From positions 2,823,501 through 2,887,500 of the forward strand of contig NZ_LR134318.1 of assembly GCF_900636825.1 (NCBI RefSeq): 64,000 nucleotides of DNA. Reading direction: 5' to 3'. Origin of the DNA: Pseudomonas fluorescens (lineage in GTDB: Bacteria; Pseudomonadota; Gammaproteobacteria; Pseudomonadales; Pseudomonadaceae). The notes beneath the pieces were generated by a model. That model saw only the letters and a program-made list of their open reading frames with translations. It did no database searches and was not told the origin of the DNA. Positions 8,769-17,684 of this stretch are shown here, one piece after another (the first letter of the stretch is position 1; every line of letters begins with the position of its first letter). Both the position numbers and the translations under genes were made by a program.

Positions 8769-9187
8769 GGGCGCATCCTGTCGCGATGAGTGAGGCTTTT
8801 GAGCACTGGCCGGGCAACGGCGCGCCGCTGAAAATATCGAGCCAGAGGAAGGATAGATGGCGGATGCCGCTTGCGCCGCGCATGGGCTGATCTTCGTACG
8901 CACAAACCCCTTGCGCCGGTCAGGAAAAAGCGGATTTTATAGAGAGGGCAGACAAGCCTATTTACGCTGTGTAGAATCGGTTTACGCATACAATAATAAT
9001 CGTCTTCTGGCAGCAGAAGCCTCGCCCGCAAGAGCCTTGGGTCGACAATGAAGATATTCGGGTTTCAACTGATCTATGGTGACTTCCTTGCCCGCAGTGT
9101 GCGCGGCATTTCCTGCGCGCCACCCCGCAACCTCGCATGACTGACAAATAACTCTGGTTAATTGATAAGAAATGATGAGGCGCCACC
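8769..9187. other. Gene-free interval upstream of hpd
   Basis: 419 bp between the divergent EAL gene and hpd. No convincing coding frame: the short frames on both strands lack family resemblance and ribosome sites. It must hold both promoters. The visible structure is a pair of TTTACGC direct repeats (8961-8967 and 8981-8987) exactly 20 bp apart. Confidence 0.6.
8961..8987. promoter_or_regulatory. TTTACGC direct repeats, candidate regulator site for hpd
   Basis: Two identical 7-mers are spaced 20 bp apart, two helical turns, so they lie on the same DNA face. The second is part of TGTAGA-N5-TTTACG, which loosely resembles a TyrR/PhhR box (TGTAAA-N6-TTTACA) but has the wrong spacing. It is about 200 bp upstream of hpd. 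Confidence 0.25.
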
Positions 9188-10264
9188 ATGGCAGATTTAT
9201 ACGAAAACCCAATGGGCCTGATGGGCTTTGAGTTCATCGAGTTCGCGTCGCCGACGCCGGGCACTCTGGAGCCGATCTTCGAGATCATGGGCTTCACCAA
9301 AGTCGCCAGCCACCGTTCCAAGAACGTGCACCTGTACCGTCAGGGCGCGATCAACCTGATCCTCAATAACGAACCCAACAGCGTTGCTTCGTACTTCGCC
9401 GCCGAACACGGCCCGTCCGTCTGCGGCATGGCGTTCCGCGTCAAGGATTCGCAAAAGGCTTACAACCGCGCGCTGGAACTCGGCGCTCAGCCGATTCACA
9501 TCGAAACCGGCCCGATGGAGCTGAACCTGCCGGCGATCAAAGGCATTGGCGGCGCGCCGCTGTACCTGATCGACCGTTTCGGCGAAGGCAGCTCGATCTA
9601 CGACATCGACTTCGTCTTTATCGAAGGCGTTGACCGCAACCCGGTCGGTGCAGGCCTGAAGATCATCGATCACCTGACGCATAACGTGTATCGCGGTCGC
9701 ATGGCCTACTGGGCGAACTTCTACGAGAAGCTGTTCAACTTCCGCGAGATCCGCTACTTCGACATCAAGGGCGAATACACCGGCCTGACCTCGAAGGCGA
9801 TGACAGCGCCGGATGGCATGATCCGCATCCCGTTGAACGAAGAGTCGTCGAAGGGCGCCGGGCAGATCGAAGAATTCCTGATGCAGTTCAACGGTGAAGG
9901 CATTCAGCACGTCGCGTTTCTCACTGATGACCTGATCAAGACCTGGGACCAGTTGAAGAAAATCGGCATGCGCTTCATGACGGCGCCGCCGGACACTTAC
10001 TACGAAATGCTTGAGGGGCGCCTGCCGAACCACGGCGAGCCGGTCGATCAGCTGCAATCGCGTGGCATCCTGCTTGATGGTGCATCGGAGCAGGGCGACA
10101 AGCGTCTGCTGCTGCAGATCTTCTCGGAAACCCTGATGGGCCCGGTGTTCTTCGAATTCATTCAGCGCAAGGGCGATGACGGATTCGGTGAGGGCAACTT
10201 CAAGGCTTTGTTCGAATCAATCGAGCGTGACCAGGTGCGTCGTGGTGTGCTGACCACGGAATAA
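9188..10264 (+). CDS. hpd: 4-hydroxyphenylpyruvate dioxygenase
   Basis: Fe(II) enzyme of tyrosine and phenylalanine catabolism; makes homogentisate, which is also the precursor of pyomelanin. 358 residues, normal length. Two vicinal-oxygen-chelate halves; the iron ligands are His162 (DHLTHNV), His241 (GIQHVAF) and Glu323 (VFFEFIQ), matching His161/His240/Glu322 of the well-studied P. fluorescens enzyme numbered without Met. It stands alone between a promoter region and a terminator; the rest of the homogentisate pathway is not in this window. Confidence 0.97.
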   Translation: MADLYENPMGLMGFEFIEFASPTPGTLEPIFEIMGFTKVASHRSKNVHLYRQGAINLILNNEPNSVASYFAAEHGPSVCGMAFRVKDSQKAYNRALELGAQPIHIETGPMELNLPAIKGIGGAPLYLIDRFGEGSSIYDIDFVFIEGVDRNPVGAGLKIIDHLTHNVYRGRMAYWANFYEKLFNFREIRYFDIKGEYTGLTSKAMTAPDGMIRIPLNEESSKGAGQIEEFLMQFNGEGIQHVAFLTDDLIKTWDQLKKIGMRFMTAPPDTYYEMLEGRLPNHGEPVDQLQSRGILLDGASEQGDKRLLLQIFSETLMGPVFFEFIQRKGDDGFGEGNFKALFESIERDQVRRGVLTTE

Positions 10265-10279
10265 TCCGTAGCTGAAATG

Positions 10280-10322
10280 AAAAAATCCCGGCCTGCAGAG
10301 ATGCAGTGCCGGGATTTTTTTC
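10280..10322 (+). terminator. Rho-independent terminator after hpd
   Basis: AAAAATCCCGGC pairs with GCCGGGATTTTT, with an inner CTGC/GCAG stem around AGAGAT, followed by T residues. It begins 16 bp after the hpd stop. Confidence 0.9.
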
Positions 10323-10328
10323 AACATC

Positions 10329-10406
10329 AAAAGATCGCAGCCTTCGGCAGCTCCTACATTTGGAATGCGTTTTTCCTGTAGGAGCTGCCGAAGGCTGCGA
10401 TCTTTT
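10329..10406. repeat. REP-A inverted pair (GAAGG variant)
   Basis: Two opposed arms carrying CAGCTCCTAC / GTAGGAGCTG and the CTTCGG / CCGAAGG stem variant flank a 19-bp spacer. It lies between two convergent genes. Confidence 0.9.
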
Positions 10407-10410
10407 GTTT

Positions 10411-11292
10411 TTAGAGCCGACGCTGCCGCATCAAGTGTTTGAAGCCTTCGAATATCAGCACCACCACCGCGGCCCAGATCGGAATGTAGGTCAGCCACTC
10501 ACCTGCCTCGATGCTCTCGCCCAGCAACAGCGCCACCGCGAGCAACAGCACCGGCTCAACGTAACTCAACAAACCAAACAGACTGAACGGCAACAAGCGG
10601 CTGGCGATGATGTAAACCACCAGCGCCGAGGCACTGATCAGCCCGAGCAGTGGAATCAGCCACATCAGCCCCGGATATTGATCAAACACAGCCAAGCCCT
10701 GGTCGCCGCCCTGAACGAACCAATACGCCACCGGCAGCATCAGCGTCATGTCGACCCACAGGCCGCCGAGGTGGTCGGTTTTCAGGTATTTGCGCAGCAC
10801 GAAATACAGCGGGTAGCCAACGACCACGACCAGCGTTGCCCAGGAAAATCCGCCGACCTGATACAGCTCGTTCAACACACCGAGACTGGCAAAGAACACC
10901 GCGATTTTCTGTAGATACGACAGGCTCTCGCCATAGGCAATACGCCCGGTCAGCACCATCGCCAAAGGCAGCAGGAAATAGCCCAGCGACACATCCAGGC
11001 TGTAGCCGTTGAGCGGTGCCCACATGAACAGCCACAACTGCACGCCAAGCAAGGCGGAAGAGACCATCAGCCCGGCGATCAGTTTCGGCTTCGCCGTCAT
11101 CAGTCGGACCAGCTCCAGCACCCGTCGCCATTCGCTGGAAACCAGCATGAATACGGTCATGCAGGGCACGGTCAGCAGCATTCGCCAACCGAAAATTTCC
11201 ACGCCGCTCAGTGGGGTGAGCAGCGAGGTGTAGTAATACATGACGGCAAACAGCACCGAGGCTGAAACCGATAGAGCGATACCTTTAGACAA
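10411..11292 (-). CDS. rarD: EamA-family transporter, RarD-like
   Basis: Inner-membrane permease of the drug/metabolite transporter superfamily, about ten predicted helices, 293 residues. I start at TTG 11292 (MSKGIALSVSASVLFAVMYYY), because GCGAGGA precedes it at good spacing and that N-terminus is the family one; an upstream frame to 11370 would add 26 residues. RarD was named for a chloramphenicol-sensitivity phenotype but its substrate is unknown. It is monocistronic, facing hpd across a REP pair. Confidence 0.85.
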   Translation of the reverse strand: MSKGIALSVSASVLFAVMYYYTSLLTPLSGVEIFGWRMLLTVPCMTVFMLVSSEWRRVLELVRLMTAKPKLIAGLMVSSALLGVQLWLFMWAPLNGYSLDVSLGYFLLPLAMVLTGRIAYGESLSYLQKIAVFFASLGVLNELYQVGGFSWATLVVVVGYPLYFVLRKYLKTDHLGGLWVDMTLMLPVAYWFVQGGDQGLAVFDQYPGLMWLIPLLGLISASALVVYIIASRLLPFSLFGLLSYVEPVLLLAVALLLGESIEAGEWLTYIPIWAAVVVLIFEGFKHLMRQRRL

Positions 11293-11446
11293 GCTGTCCT
11301 CGCGGGCGGGTGGGTCAAACGGGGGCGAAGGATACGTGGTTTTTGTGCTGAATATTGGCCGGTTGCTCAATATTTACAACAACCCGTTCTCACCAATGAA
11401 GGCGCTGCAGTGAACCGAGGTTTCGGCAGCGCCTGGAGGAGTGTAG

Positions 11447-13630
11447 TCAGTGAGGTTTGATCAGTGGGTTGCCAAAGCGCTGAATGTACATCTCGCCGAA
11501 CTGGTACGACGCATCATCGGTGATATGGCCGATGTCGCGATAAACCGGCAAATCATCGACGGTGGTCATGCAAGTTTGCCCTTCGCATTGCACGCTTTTC
11601 GGGTCGACGATGATCAGGCTTGGATACTCCGCCTGCAGTTCAATGAAAAGCTTTTCCAGTCCCGGGTCTTGCGCGCCTGACCACGGCGTCAAGGCGCATT
11701 GACGACTTTGCTCCGCGCTGCCGAACAGCCCGCGCAATTTGATCTGTTTAAACAGGCATTCATTGATGCCCGCTGGCATGGGCAGGGTGCTCTTCAGAAG
11801 AATGGGGGTTGCGCCGGTAGTCACGATGGTGTCCAACGCTTGGCGAATCGCCACGGCCATGCGTTGGCGTGACAGTTCGATGCTGCGCGGGTCATCCAGG
11901 CGGGTGACGATGGCATCGGACATGTAACCCTCCCAGAAATGTCCGATGATCACGTACTGGAAGGCGTTATTCCTGATGATCTCATAGTAGCGCTGAGCAG
12001 CATCGTGGCACTTTTGATACAGCGCCTTTTTGTATTTATACCAGTCGTATAAATAGAGGTCAGGCAACGCCAGACACGCCGGGTACGCCTGCGCGAGGAC
12101 GGAAAGGTCGGCATCTTTGGCCAGCGTATCGACGAACCCCCAGTACTGATTCGAATAGGAGTCACCCATAAGAAACACCTGCGGCGCGGCTTTTACGGCG
12201 CCGAACAGACAGTCCGGATCGGCGCCGTCGCTGACCCCCAGGCACTTTTCCCTGGCGGCTGGAACCGCCGCGTTCAAGCGGTCGAACAGCTGACGGGTTT
12301 CAGTGCCAAAGCGACCCGGCCAGCCCTCGTGCTTTTGGCCTGCCGCGTGGAGGAACGACAGGGCGATAGCGGGCACGATCACCAACACTACAAGCGTTTT
12401 GGCAAAGCTGGCCCGAGCTTTTCGGAATCTGTTTTCGATCAGGACAAAGGACAAGTAACCAGTCACGAAGCTGGCAACGAAATAAAAGACCGTCACTGGC
12501 GGAGTCAACTCGATGCCCAGGTCGTTCATTACCGCGAGGATCGGCCAGTGCCACAAGTAAATGGAATACGAGAGCGTGCCTATGAAGACCAGAGGTTTGA
12601 ACGCCAGTAATTTCGCCGTGAAGCTGACATCGCCGATCCCGCGAAACAGCAAGGCGGCAGTCGCAAGGCACACCGCGATGGCGTGATAGCTGGGAAAGCC
12701 CGAGAGGATGTCGTCGCGGGTCGCGCAGTAGGCGATCGTGGCCAGCGACAGTGCGCCGATCAGCGAAGCGCTGAGGCGATTGAGGCGCAATGTCTCGGTG
12801 CTGAAGATCACGGCGCAGGAGCCGATCATCAATTCAAAAATGCGTGCAGTGAAAAAATAGTAGTTTTGCTCGGGGTGCGTGTACGACAAATACAGCGCCA
12901 AGGCCATCGCCGCGATAGTCAGAGCGAGGACGGTCGCCTTGAAGATTTTTTTCGCAACATAGCGGTGGAGCAGCCAGAGCCCCAGGGGCAAGAGCAGATA
13001 CCACTGCCACTCGATCGCCAGCGACCAGGTGTGCAGCAGTGGCAGATTTGCCGCATCCGGCGTGGCGTAACCTGTGGTCGCTTTGGCGAAGTACTGGTTG
13101 GAGATGAGCAGCGAGGTGTACTTCTCGCTTTTGAGAAAATCGACGTAATCGTTCGGCAAGTACAGCAGCGTGGTGACCACCAGGGTGACGACTAGCAAGG
13201 CGATGATCGCTGGTTGCAAGCGCCAGATCCGCCGCGTGTAAAAGCCGGAGAAACTGAAGCTACCGTTATCCAGTGACTTGAGAATGATCGAGGTGGTCAG
13301 GTATCCGGAGATGACGAAAAATATATCGACCCCGATGAACCCGGCAGGAAGCAGCGTCAGCCCCCCGTGAAAAATCAACACCAGCAGCACCGCGACGGCA
13401 CGAAGACCGTCGATATCAGCGCGGTATTCAATTGAGGCTTTGCCCACACCAGGCGTTACGGTCGACCCTGGCACCGCCTGTATGCCCAGGCTGTTTTTGG
13501 TGCTGAACAGGTTGAACAGCGACGCGCGCAGAGGTTTCCACGCTAATTCGATGGGGCGGTTGAACATTGATATATTCCGGGCCGTGTCAGTACGATCAAG
13601 CAGATTCCGTTTGATCGCGATCAATTCCAT
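11447..13630 (-). CDS. Membrane acyltransferase (acyltransferase-3 plus SGNH domain), OafA/PatA-like
   Basis: 727 residues. After a poorly conserved head of about 65 residues comes an acyltransferase-3 domain of roughly ten membrane helices (IDGLRAVAVLLVLIFHGG, with the catalytic His, to about 430). The C-terminal SGNH domain follows, with the GDS motif (LMGDSYSNQYWG, near 485) and a closing Asp-x-x-His-like site (YRDIGHITDD, near 700). Such proteins move acetyl or other acyl groups across the inner membrane onto O-antigen, peptidoglycan or other envelope glycans. The start is uncertain: ATG 13630 or ATG 13567, neither with a strong ribosome site. No polysaccharide genes are adjacent, so the acceptor is unknown. 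Confidence 0.85.
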   Translation of the reverse strand: MELIAIKRNLLDRTDTARNISMFNRPIELAWKPLRASLFNLFSTKNSLGIQAVPGSTVTPGVGKASIEYRADIDGLRAVAVLLVLIFHGGLTLLPAGFIGVDIFFVISGYLTTSIILKSLDNGSFSFSGFYTRRIWRLQPAIIALLVVTLVVTTLLYLPNDYVDFLKSEKYTSLLISNQYFAKATTGYATPDAANLPLLHTWSLAIEWQWYLLLPLGLWLLHRYVAKKIFKATVLALTIAAMALALYLSYTHPEQNYYFFTARIFELMIGSCAVIFSTETLRLNRLSASLIGALSLATIAYCATRDDILSGFPSYHAIAVCLATAALLFRGIGDVSFTAKLLAFKPLVFIGTLSYSIYLWHWPILAVMNDLGIELTPPVTVFYFVASFVTGYLSFVLIENRFRKARASFAKTLVVLVIVPAIALSFLHAAGQKHEGWPGRFGTETRQLFDRLNAAVPAAREKCLGVSDGADPDCLFGAVKAAPQVFLMGDSYSNQYWGFVDTLAKDADLSVLAQAYPACLALPDLYLYDWYKYKKALYQKCHDAAQRYYEIIRNNAFQYVIIGHFWEGYMSDAIVTRLDDPRSIELSRQRMAVAIRQALDTIVTTGATPILLKSTLPMPAGINECLFKQIKLRGLFGSAEQSRQCALTPWSGAQDPGLEKLFIELQAEYPSLIIVDPKSVQCEGQTCMTTVDDLPVYRDIGHITDDASYQFGEMYIQRFGNPLIKPH

Positions 13631-13675
13631 GAAAAACAGCCGATTGTATCGGCTGTTGATGAGGGAGGGGAAACC

Positions 13676-14689
13676 TTAAACCTGACGCGGTTTACGGCCT
13701 GACACGAAATGACTCACATCGTTGAACCCCGGCGTCGAAGAATGTCCGGGCGTGACCAGTGAGTCGATAAATGCCTCATCCTGCGCCGTGATGTTCACCG
13801 TTTGCGCCTTGGTGTAAGCATCCCATTGTCCTTCCGTCCGCGGCCCGACAATCGCCGACGTCACCGCGCTGTTGTTCAACACCCAGGCAATCGCGAACTC
13901 AACCATGCCGACGCCGCGTTGTTCGGTGTACTGATGGATCGGCTGGGCGATGCGCAACGATTCAACGCGCCACTCGGTTTCCAGAATGCGCTTGTCCTGA
14001 CGCCCCGCGCGGCTGTTGGCGTCCGGTGTGACGTCCGGCGCGTACTTGCCGCTGAGCACGCCACGGGCGAGCGGGCTGTAGGGCACCACGCCGAGGCCGT
14101 AGGTTTGTGCGGCGGTGATTTGTTCGGTTTCGGCCTGACGGTTGACGATGTTGTACAGCGGCTGGCTGATCACCGGCCGGTCGACCCCGAGTTGGTCGGC
14201 GATGCGAATCACCTCGGCAATCCGCCAACCGCGGTAGTTCGACAGGCCCCAATAGCGGATCTTGCCCTGACGAATCAGATCGCCAATTGCCGAAACGCTG
14301 ACTTCCAACGGCGTGTTGTGGTCTTCGCGATGCAGGTAATAGATGTCGAGATAGTCAGTGCCCAGGCGGGTCAGGCTGGCTTCCAGACCATTGAAAATAT
14401 GTTTGCGGCTCAGACCGCTGCGATTCGGCAAACCGTCTACCGGACCGAAGCCGACCTTGGTTGCCAGTACCCACTCATGCCGATGACGGGCAATCGCCTC
14501 GCCAACGATTTCCTCGGAGCGGCCATTGGTGTAGACGTCGGCCGTATCGATGAAATTGATCCCTTGATCCCAAGCCTTGTCGATGATGCGCAGCGAATCC
14601 TCTGCGCTGGTCTGCTCGCCAAACATCATCGTGCCGAGGGTGAGGGTGGACACCTGCAGCCCTGAGTGACCCAGTGTGCGATAGCTCAT
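13676..14689 (-). CDS. Aldo/keto reductase
   Basis: 337 residues from ATG 14689 (AGGA seven bases upstream). NADPH-dependent TIM-barrel oxidoreductase with the catalytic tetrad visible: Asp and Tyr in FIDTADVYTNGRSEE, Lys in VLATKVGFG and His in YYLHRED. The C-terminal region holds the cofactor-binding SAIVGPRT stretch. The substrate cannot be read from sequence; the family acts on aldehydes and ketones including methylglyoxal. It is the distal neighbour of the acyltransferase gene (45 bp apart, same strand) and could share its transcript. Confidence 0.9.
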   Translation of the reverse strand: MSYRTLGHSGLQVSTLTLGTMMFGEQTSAEDSLRIIDKAWDQGINFIDTADVYTNGRSEEIVGEAIARHRHEWVLATKVGFGPVDGLPNRSGLSRKHIFNGLEASLTRLGTDYLDIYYLHREDHNTPLEVSVSAIGDLIRQGKIRYWGLSNYRGWRIAEVIRIADQLGVDRPVISQPLYNIVNRQAETEQITAAQTYGLGVVPYSPLARGVLSGKYAPDVTPDANSRAGRQDKRILETEWRVESLRIAQPIHQYTEQRGVGMVEFAIAWVLNNSAVTSAIVGPRTEGQWDAYTKAQTVNITAQDEAFIDSLVTPGHSSTPGFNDVSHFVSGRKPRQV

Positions 14690-14776
14690 GCCGAAATCCT
14701 TTTGTCGGTGGGAAGTCCCAGACAAATATCAGATGGCTTACCAAGCGCAAAGTGAATTGTTTATCCCGGTAAACGC

Positions 14777-14852
14777 AAAAAGACCGCAGCCTGCGGCGAT
14801 TCCTACAAGGGATTGCGTTTCCTGTAGGAGCTGCCGCAGGCTGCGATCTTTT
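14777..14852. repeat. REP-A inverted pair, left arm degenerate
   Basis: The left arm reads AGACCGCAGCCTGCGGCGAT then TCCTAC, with substitutions; the right arm is the full consensus. It separates the aldo/keto reductase and MFS genes. Confidence 0.88.
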
Positions 14853-14867
14853 AATTCCCGCGTCTGT

Positions 14868-16178
14868 TTAAGCCCGCAACGTTCGCGTCATCCGCAACGC
14901 CAACAGACTACCGCCAACAATCACCGCCGCCAGCACATACAACGCGGCATCCGTCGAGCCCGTGCTGTCCTTGACCCAGCCCACCAGATACGGACTGAGA
15001 AAACCCGCCATCTGCCCCATCGAGTTGATCAACGCCAGGCCACTGGCCGCAGCGCCCGCACTCAACATGGCGGTCGGCACCGGCCAGAACATCGGCAAAC
15101 CGGTCAGCGCGCCCATGGTCGCGATGGTCAGACCGAGAATGGCGATCGCCGGGTTGGCGGCGAAATTCACCGCGATGACCAGACCGATCGCGCCCATCAG
15201 CATCGGCACTACCAGGTGCCAGCGACGTTCCTTGCGCAGATCCGCCGAACGCCCGACCAGCAACATGAATACCGCCGCCAACAGATAAGGAATCGCACTC
15301 AACCAGCCGATCACCAGGTTATCGCTGAAACCGAGGTTCTTGATGATCGACGGCAGCCAGAAGTTGATCGCGTACACGCCGCTCTGGATGCAGAAGTAGA
15401 TCAAACCGAACGCCCAGATCGCCGGGTTCTTGAACACCGCCAGCAACGAGTCGGTGGCGGTTTTCGGTTTGTTGGCCAGGTCTTCGGCGTGATCCGCTTC
15501 AAGCACTGCGCGCTCGTGTGGGGTGAGCCACTTGGCGTTGGCGAAGCTGTCACTCAAGAGAAAATAGGCGAGGGCGCCAAGGATCACCGTGGGAATCCCT
15601 TGCAGCAGGAACATCCACTGCCAACCGGCCAAGCCACCCTGACCTGCGGCAAAATGATTGAGAATCCAGCCGGAAAACGGACTGCCGAGCAAACCGGAAA
15701 CCGGGATGGCCGACATGAACAACGCCATGATCCGCCCACGGCGGAAGGTCGGGAACCACTGCGAGAGATACAGTACGACGCCTGGGAAGAACCCGGCTTC
15801 GGCCGCACCGGTAAACAAACGCAGCGTGTAAAAACCGCTGGGCGTAGTGACGAACAACAGGCAGGTCGACAGCGTGCCCCAAGTGATCATCATCAGCGCG
15901 ATCCAGCGTCGCGGACCGAATCTGGTCAAGGCCAGGTTGCTCGGCACGCCGCACAGTACGTAGCCGATGAAGAAGATACCGGCACCGAGGCCGTACACGG
16001 TTTCGCTGAATTTCAGTGCATCGAGCATCTGCAGTTTGGCGAATCCAACGTTGACCCGGTCGAGATAGTTGAACAGGTAGCAGATGAAAATGAAGGGGAT
16101 TAAACGCAGGGTGATGCGTTTATAAACGGCGTTTTTATCGTCGTCGATGGTCTGGGTAGCTGCGGCGCTCTGCGACAT
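14868..16178 (-). CDS. MFS transporter, anion:cation symporter (ACS) family
   Basis: 436 residues from ATG 16178 (AAGAGAG upstream), twelve predicted helices. The N-terminal RITLRLIPFIFICYLFNYLDRVNVGFAKLQM is the ACS-family start, shared by tartrate, phthalate, glucarate and galactonate carriers; the GPRRWIALMM loop is the MFS loop 2-3 motif. It is divergent from a CdaR-type sugar-diacid regulator that is followed by glycerate kinase. The likely substrate is therefore a sugar diacid, D-glycerate or a related hydroxyacid. In E. coli, CdaR governs gar and gud genes of this kind. Confidence 0.88.
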   Translation of the reverse strand: MSQSAAATQTIDDDKNAVYKRITLRLIPFIFICYLFNYLDRVNVGFAKLQMLDALKFSETVYGLGAGIFFIGYVLCGVPSNLALTRFGPRRWIALMMITWGTLSTCLLFVTTPSGFYTLRLFTGAAEAGFFPGVVLYLSQWFPTFRRGRIMALFMSAIPVSGLLGSPFSGWILNHFAAGQGGLAGWQWMFLLQGIPTVILGALAYFLLSDSFANAKWLTPHERAVLEADHAEDLANKPKTATDSLLAVFKNPAIWAFGLIYFCIQSGVYAINFWLPSIIKNLGFSDNLVIGWLSAIPYLLAAVFMLLVGRSADLRKERRWHLVVPMLMGAIGLVIAVNFAANPAIAILGLTIATMGALTGLPMFWPVPTAMLSAGAAASGLALINSMGQMAGFLSPYLVGWVKDSTGSTDAALYVLAAVIVGGSLLALRMTRTLRA

Positions 16179-16268
16179 AGCGGCTCTCTCTTTATTATGA
16201 TTTTTTGCGATGCAAAGGTTAACGTTGATCGCCCCGAGAGTCTCGGCCACCTTTGGCCGGATTGTCTT

Positions 16269-16282
16269 TGTGCCTGAGCACA
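16269..16282. promoter_or_regulatory. Short palindrome between the transporter and cdaR-like genes
   Basis: TGTGC-CTGA-GCACA, a 14-bp inverted repeat in the shared promoter region of the divergent transporter and regulator. A plausible operator, but unsupported by any consensus I know for CdaR. Confidence 0.3.
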
Positions 16283-16349
16283 GGGTTTGCCGCCAGACCC
16301 TGTGCGGGTGAACAACCGTCCGCGCGTGTTTTCAAGGATTTTGCCGCCT

Positions 16350-17468
16350 ATGTTCGAACTCGATCACGACCTCGCCCAGGACATCGTCGACCGGGCCATG
16401 GCCATTTTGCCGTACAACGTCAACGTCATGGACAGCCAGGGCCTGATCCTCGGCAGCGGCGAGCCGGAGCGCATCAACACCCGTCACGAAGGCGCGCAAC
16501 TGGTGCTCGCCAACGGTCGCGTGGTGGAAATCGACGCGCAAACCGCGGTGCATCTCAAAGGCGTGCAACCGGGGATCAACCTGCCGCTGTTGCTCGATCA
16601 ACGTTTGATCGGGGTGCTGGGCATCACTGGCGAGCCGGAACAACTGCGCACTTACGCCGAGCTGGTACGCATGACGGCCGAGATGCTCGTCGGTCAACGT
16701 AATCAGCAGGCCGAGCAGCAATGGCGACGCCAGCGTTGCGATGACCTGCTGGCGTTGCTGTTGAGCGAGGCGGGTGATTCGCCGCGCCTGGTTGATGAGG
16801 CGCAGCAACTCGGCCTCAAGCCGCAATTGACGCGGGTGCCGTATCTGTTCGAGCTGGGTGTCGAGCATGGCCCGGGGCAAACGGTCGATGCGTTGAGTGC
16901 ATGGCTGAACTCGCGGTATCCCGACAGCTGGTGCGTGAGTTCAGCGAAATCCTCGCTGCTGTGGTGCCGTCCGGCGGGCCATAACGTGGAGCACGATCGC
17001 CTGCTGGAAAAACTGGATGGACTGGGTTGGAACATTCTGCGCATTGCCGTGGGTGGGCAGGCGGAAGGCTTGGCCGGGTTGCGTCGCTGTTATCGGCGGG
17101 TCGGTGATTTGCTTGCTTATGGCCGGGATGTGTTGCCGCATTCACGCGTGCTGACGCTGAATCGCTACCGCTTGCCGGTGATGCTGTGGCGTCACCGCAA
17201 TGATGACGCGCTGGACGAATTGCTTAAGCCGTTGCGCAAGGTCATCGCCAAGGACAGCAACGGCCAGTTGCTGGCGACGCTGCGCAGTTGGTGCGAACAC
17301 GACGGGCAAAGTCAGGCCTGCGCCGATGCCTTGGGCATTCACCGCAACAGCCTGCGCTATCGCATGGAGCGCATTGCCGAGTTGAGTGGCGTTGATCCGT
17401 TGAAGCTGGACGGGATGTTGGCGCTGTATCTTGGAGTGCAGTTGCTGCCGCAGACTGATCCGAATTGA
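16350..17468 (+). CDS. cdaR: Sugar diacid recognition regulator, CdaR/SdaR family
   Basis: 372 residues from ATG 16350 (AAGGA upstream). The N-terminal diacid recognition domain covers about 1-135 (MFELDHDLAQDIVDRAMAIL), the middle is a GGDEF-like fold without catalytic motif, and the C-terminal PucR-type helix-turn-helix is ACADALGIHRNSLRYRMERI near 340. CdaR proteins activate catabolism of glucarate, galactarate and glycerate in response to the acid. The neighbours, divergent MFS transporter and downstream glycerate kinase, are the expected targets. Confidence 0.9.
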   Translation: MFELDHDLAQDIVDRAMAILPYNVNVMDSQGLILGSGEPERINTRHEGAQLVLANGRVVEIDAQTAVHLKGVQPGINLPLLLDQRLIGVLGITGEPEQLRTYAELVRMTAEMLVGQRNQQAEQQWRRQRCDDLLALLLSEAGDSPRLVDEAQQLGLKPQLTRVPYLFELGVEHGPGQTVDALSAWLNSRYPDSWCVSSAKSSLLWCRPAGHNVEHDRLLEKLDGLGWNILRIAVGGQAEGLAGLRRCYRRVGDLLAYGRDVLPHSRVLTLNRYRLPVMLWRHRNDDALDELLKPLRKVIAKDSNGQLLATLRSWCEHDGQSQACADALGIHRNSLRYRMERIAELSGVDPLKLDGMLALYLGVQLLPQTDPN

Positions 17469-17488
17469 TTGGGCGCCTTTAAGGAAGC

Positions 17489-17555
17489 CTTCGCGAGCAG
17501 GCTCGCTCCCACAGGGGAATGCATTTCAAATGTGGGAGCGAGCCTGCTCGCGAAT
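17489..17555. repeat. REP-B inverted pair
   Basis: Left arm TTCGCGAGCAGGCTCGCTCC, right arm GTGGGAGCGAGCCTGCTCGC, with a spacer of about 20 bp. It sits between cdaR and the glycerate kinase gene. Confidence 0.9.
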
Positions 17556-17684
17556 AGGCCGGAACATCCAACACCGGTCATTTGTGAAAATGAACAACAA
17601 TCATCTCCAGCCCTTGTGCAGCCGACCGGCGTCAACGCCCATGCCGACTGGCAGCATGAGGGCCAATGCCACCGGAGAATTCGC

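Noticed and set aside
8971..8987. PhhR/TyrR box before hpd
   Set aside because: Half-sites match only four of six bases and the spacing is one short; kept only as direct repeats.
8857..9051. 64-residue frame in the hpd upstream region
   Set aside because: No family resemblance, no ribosome site, codon use not Pseudomonas-like.
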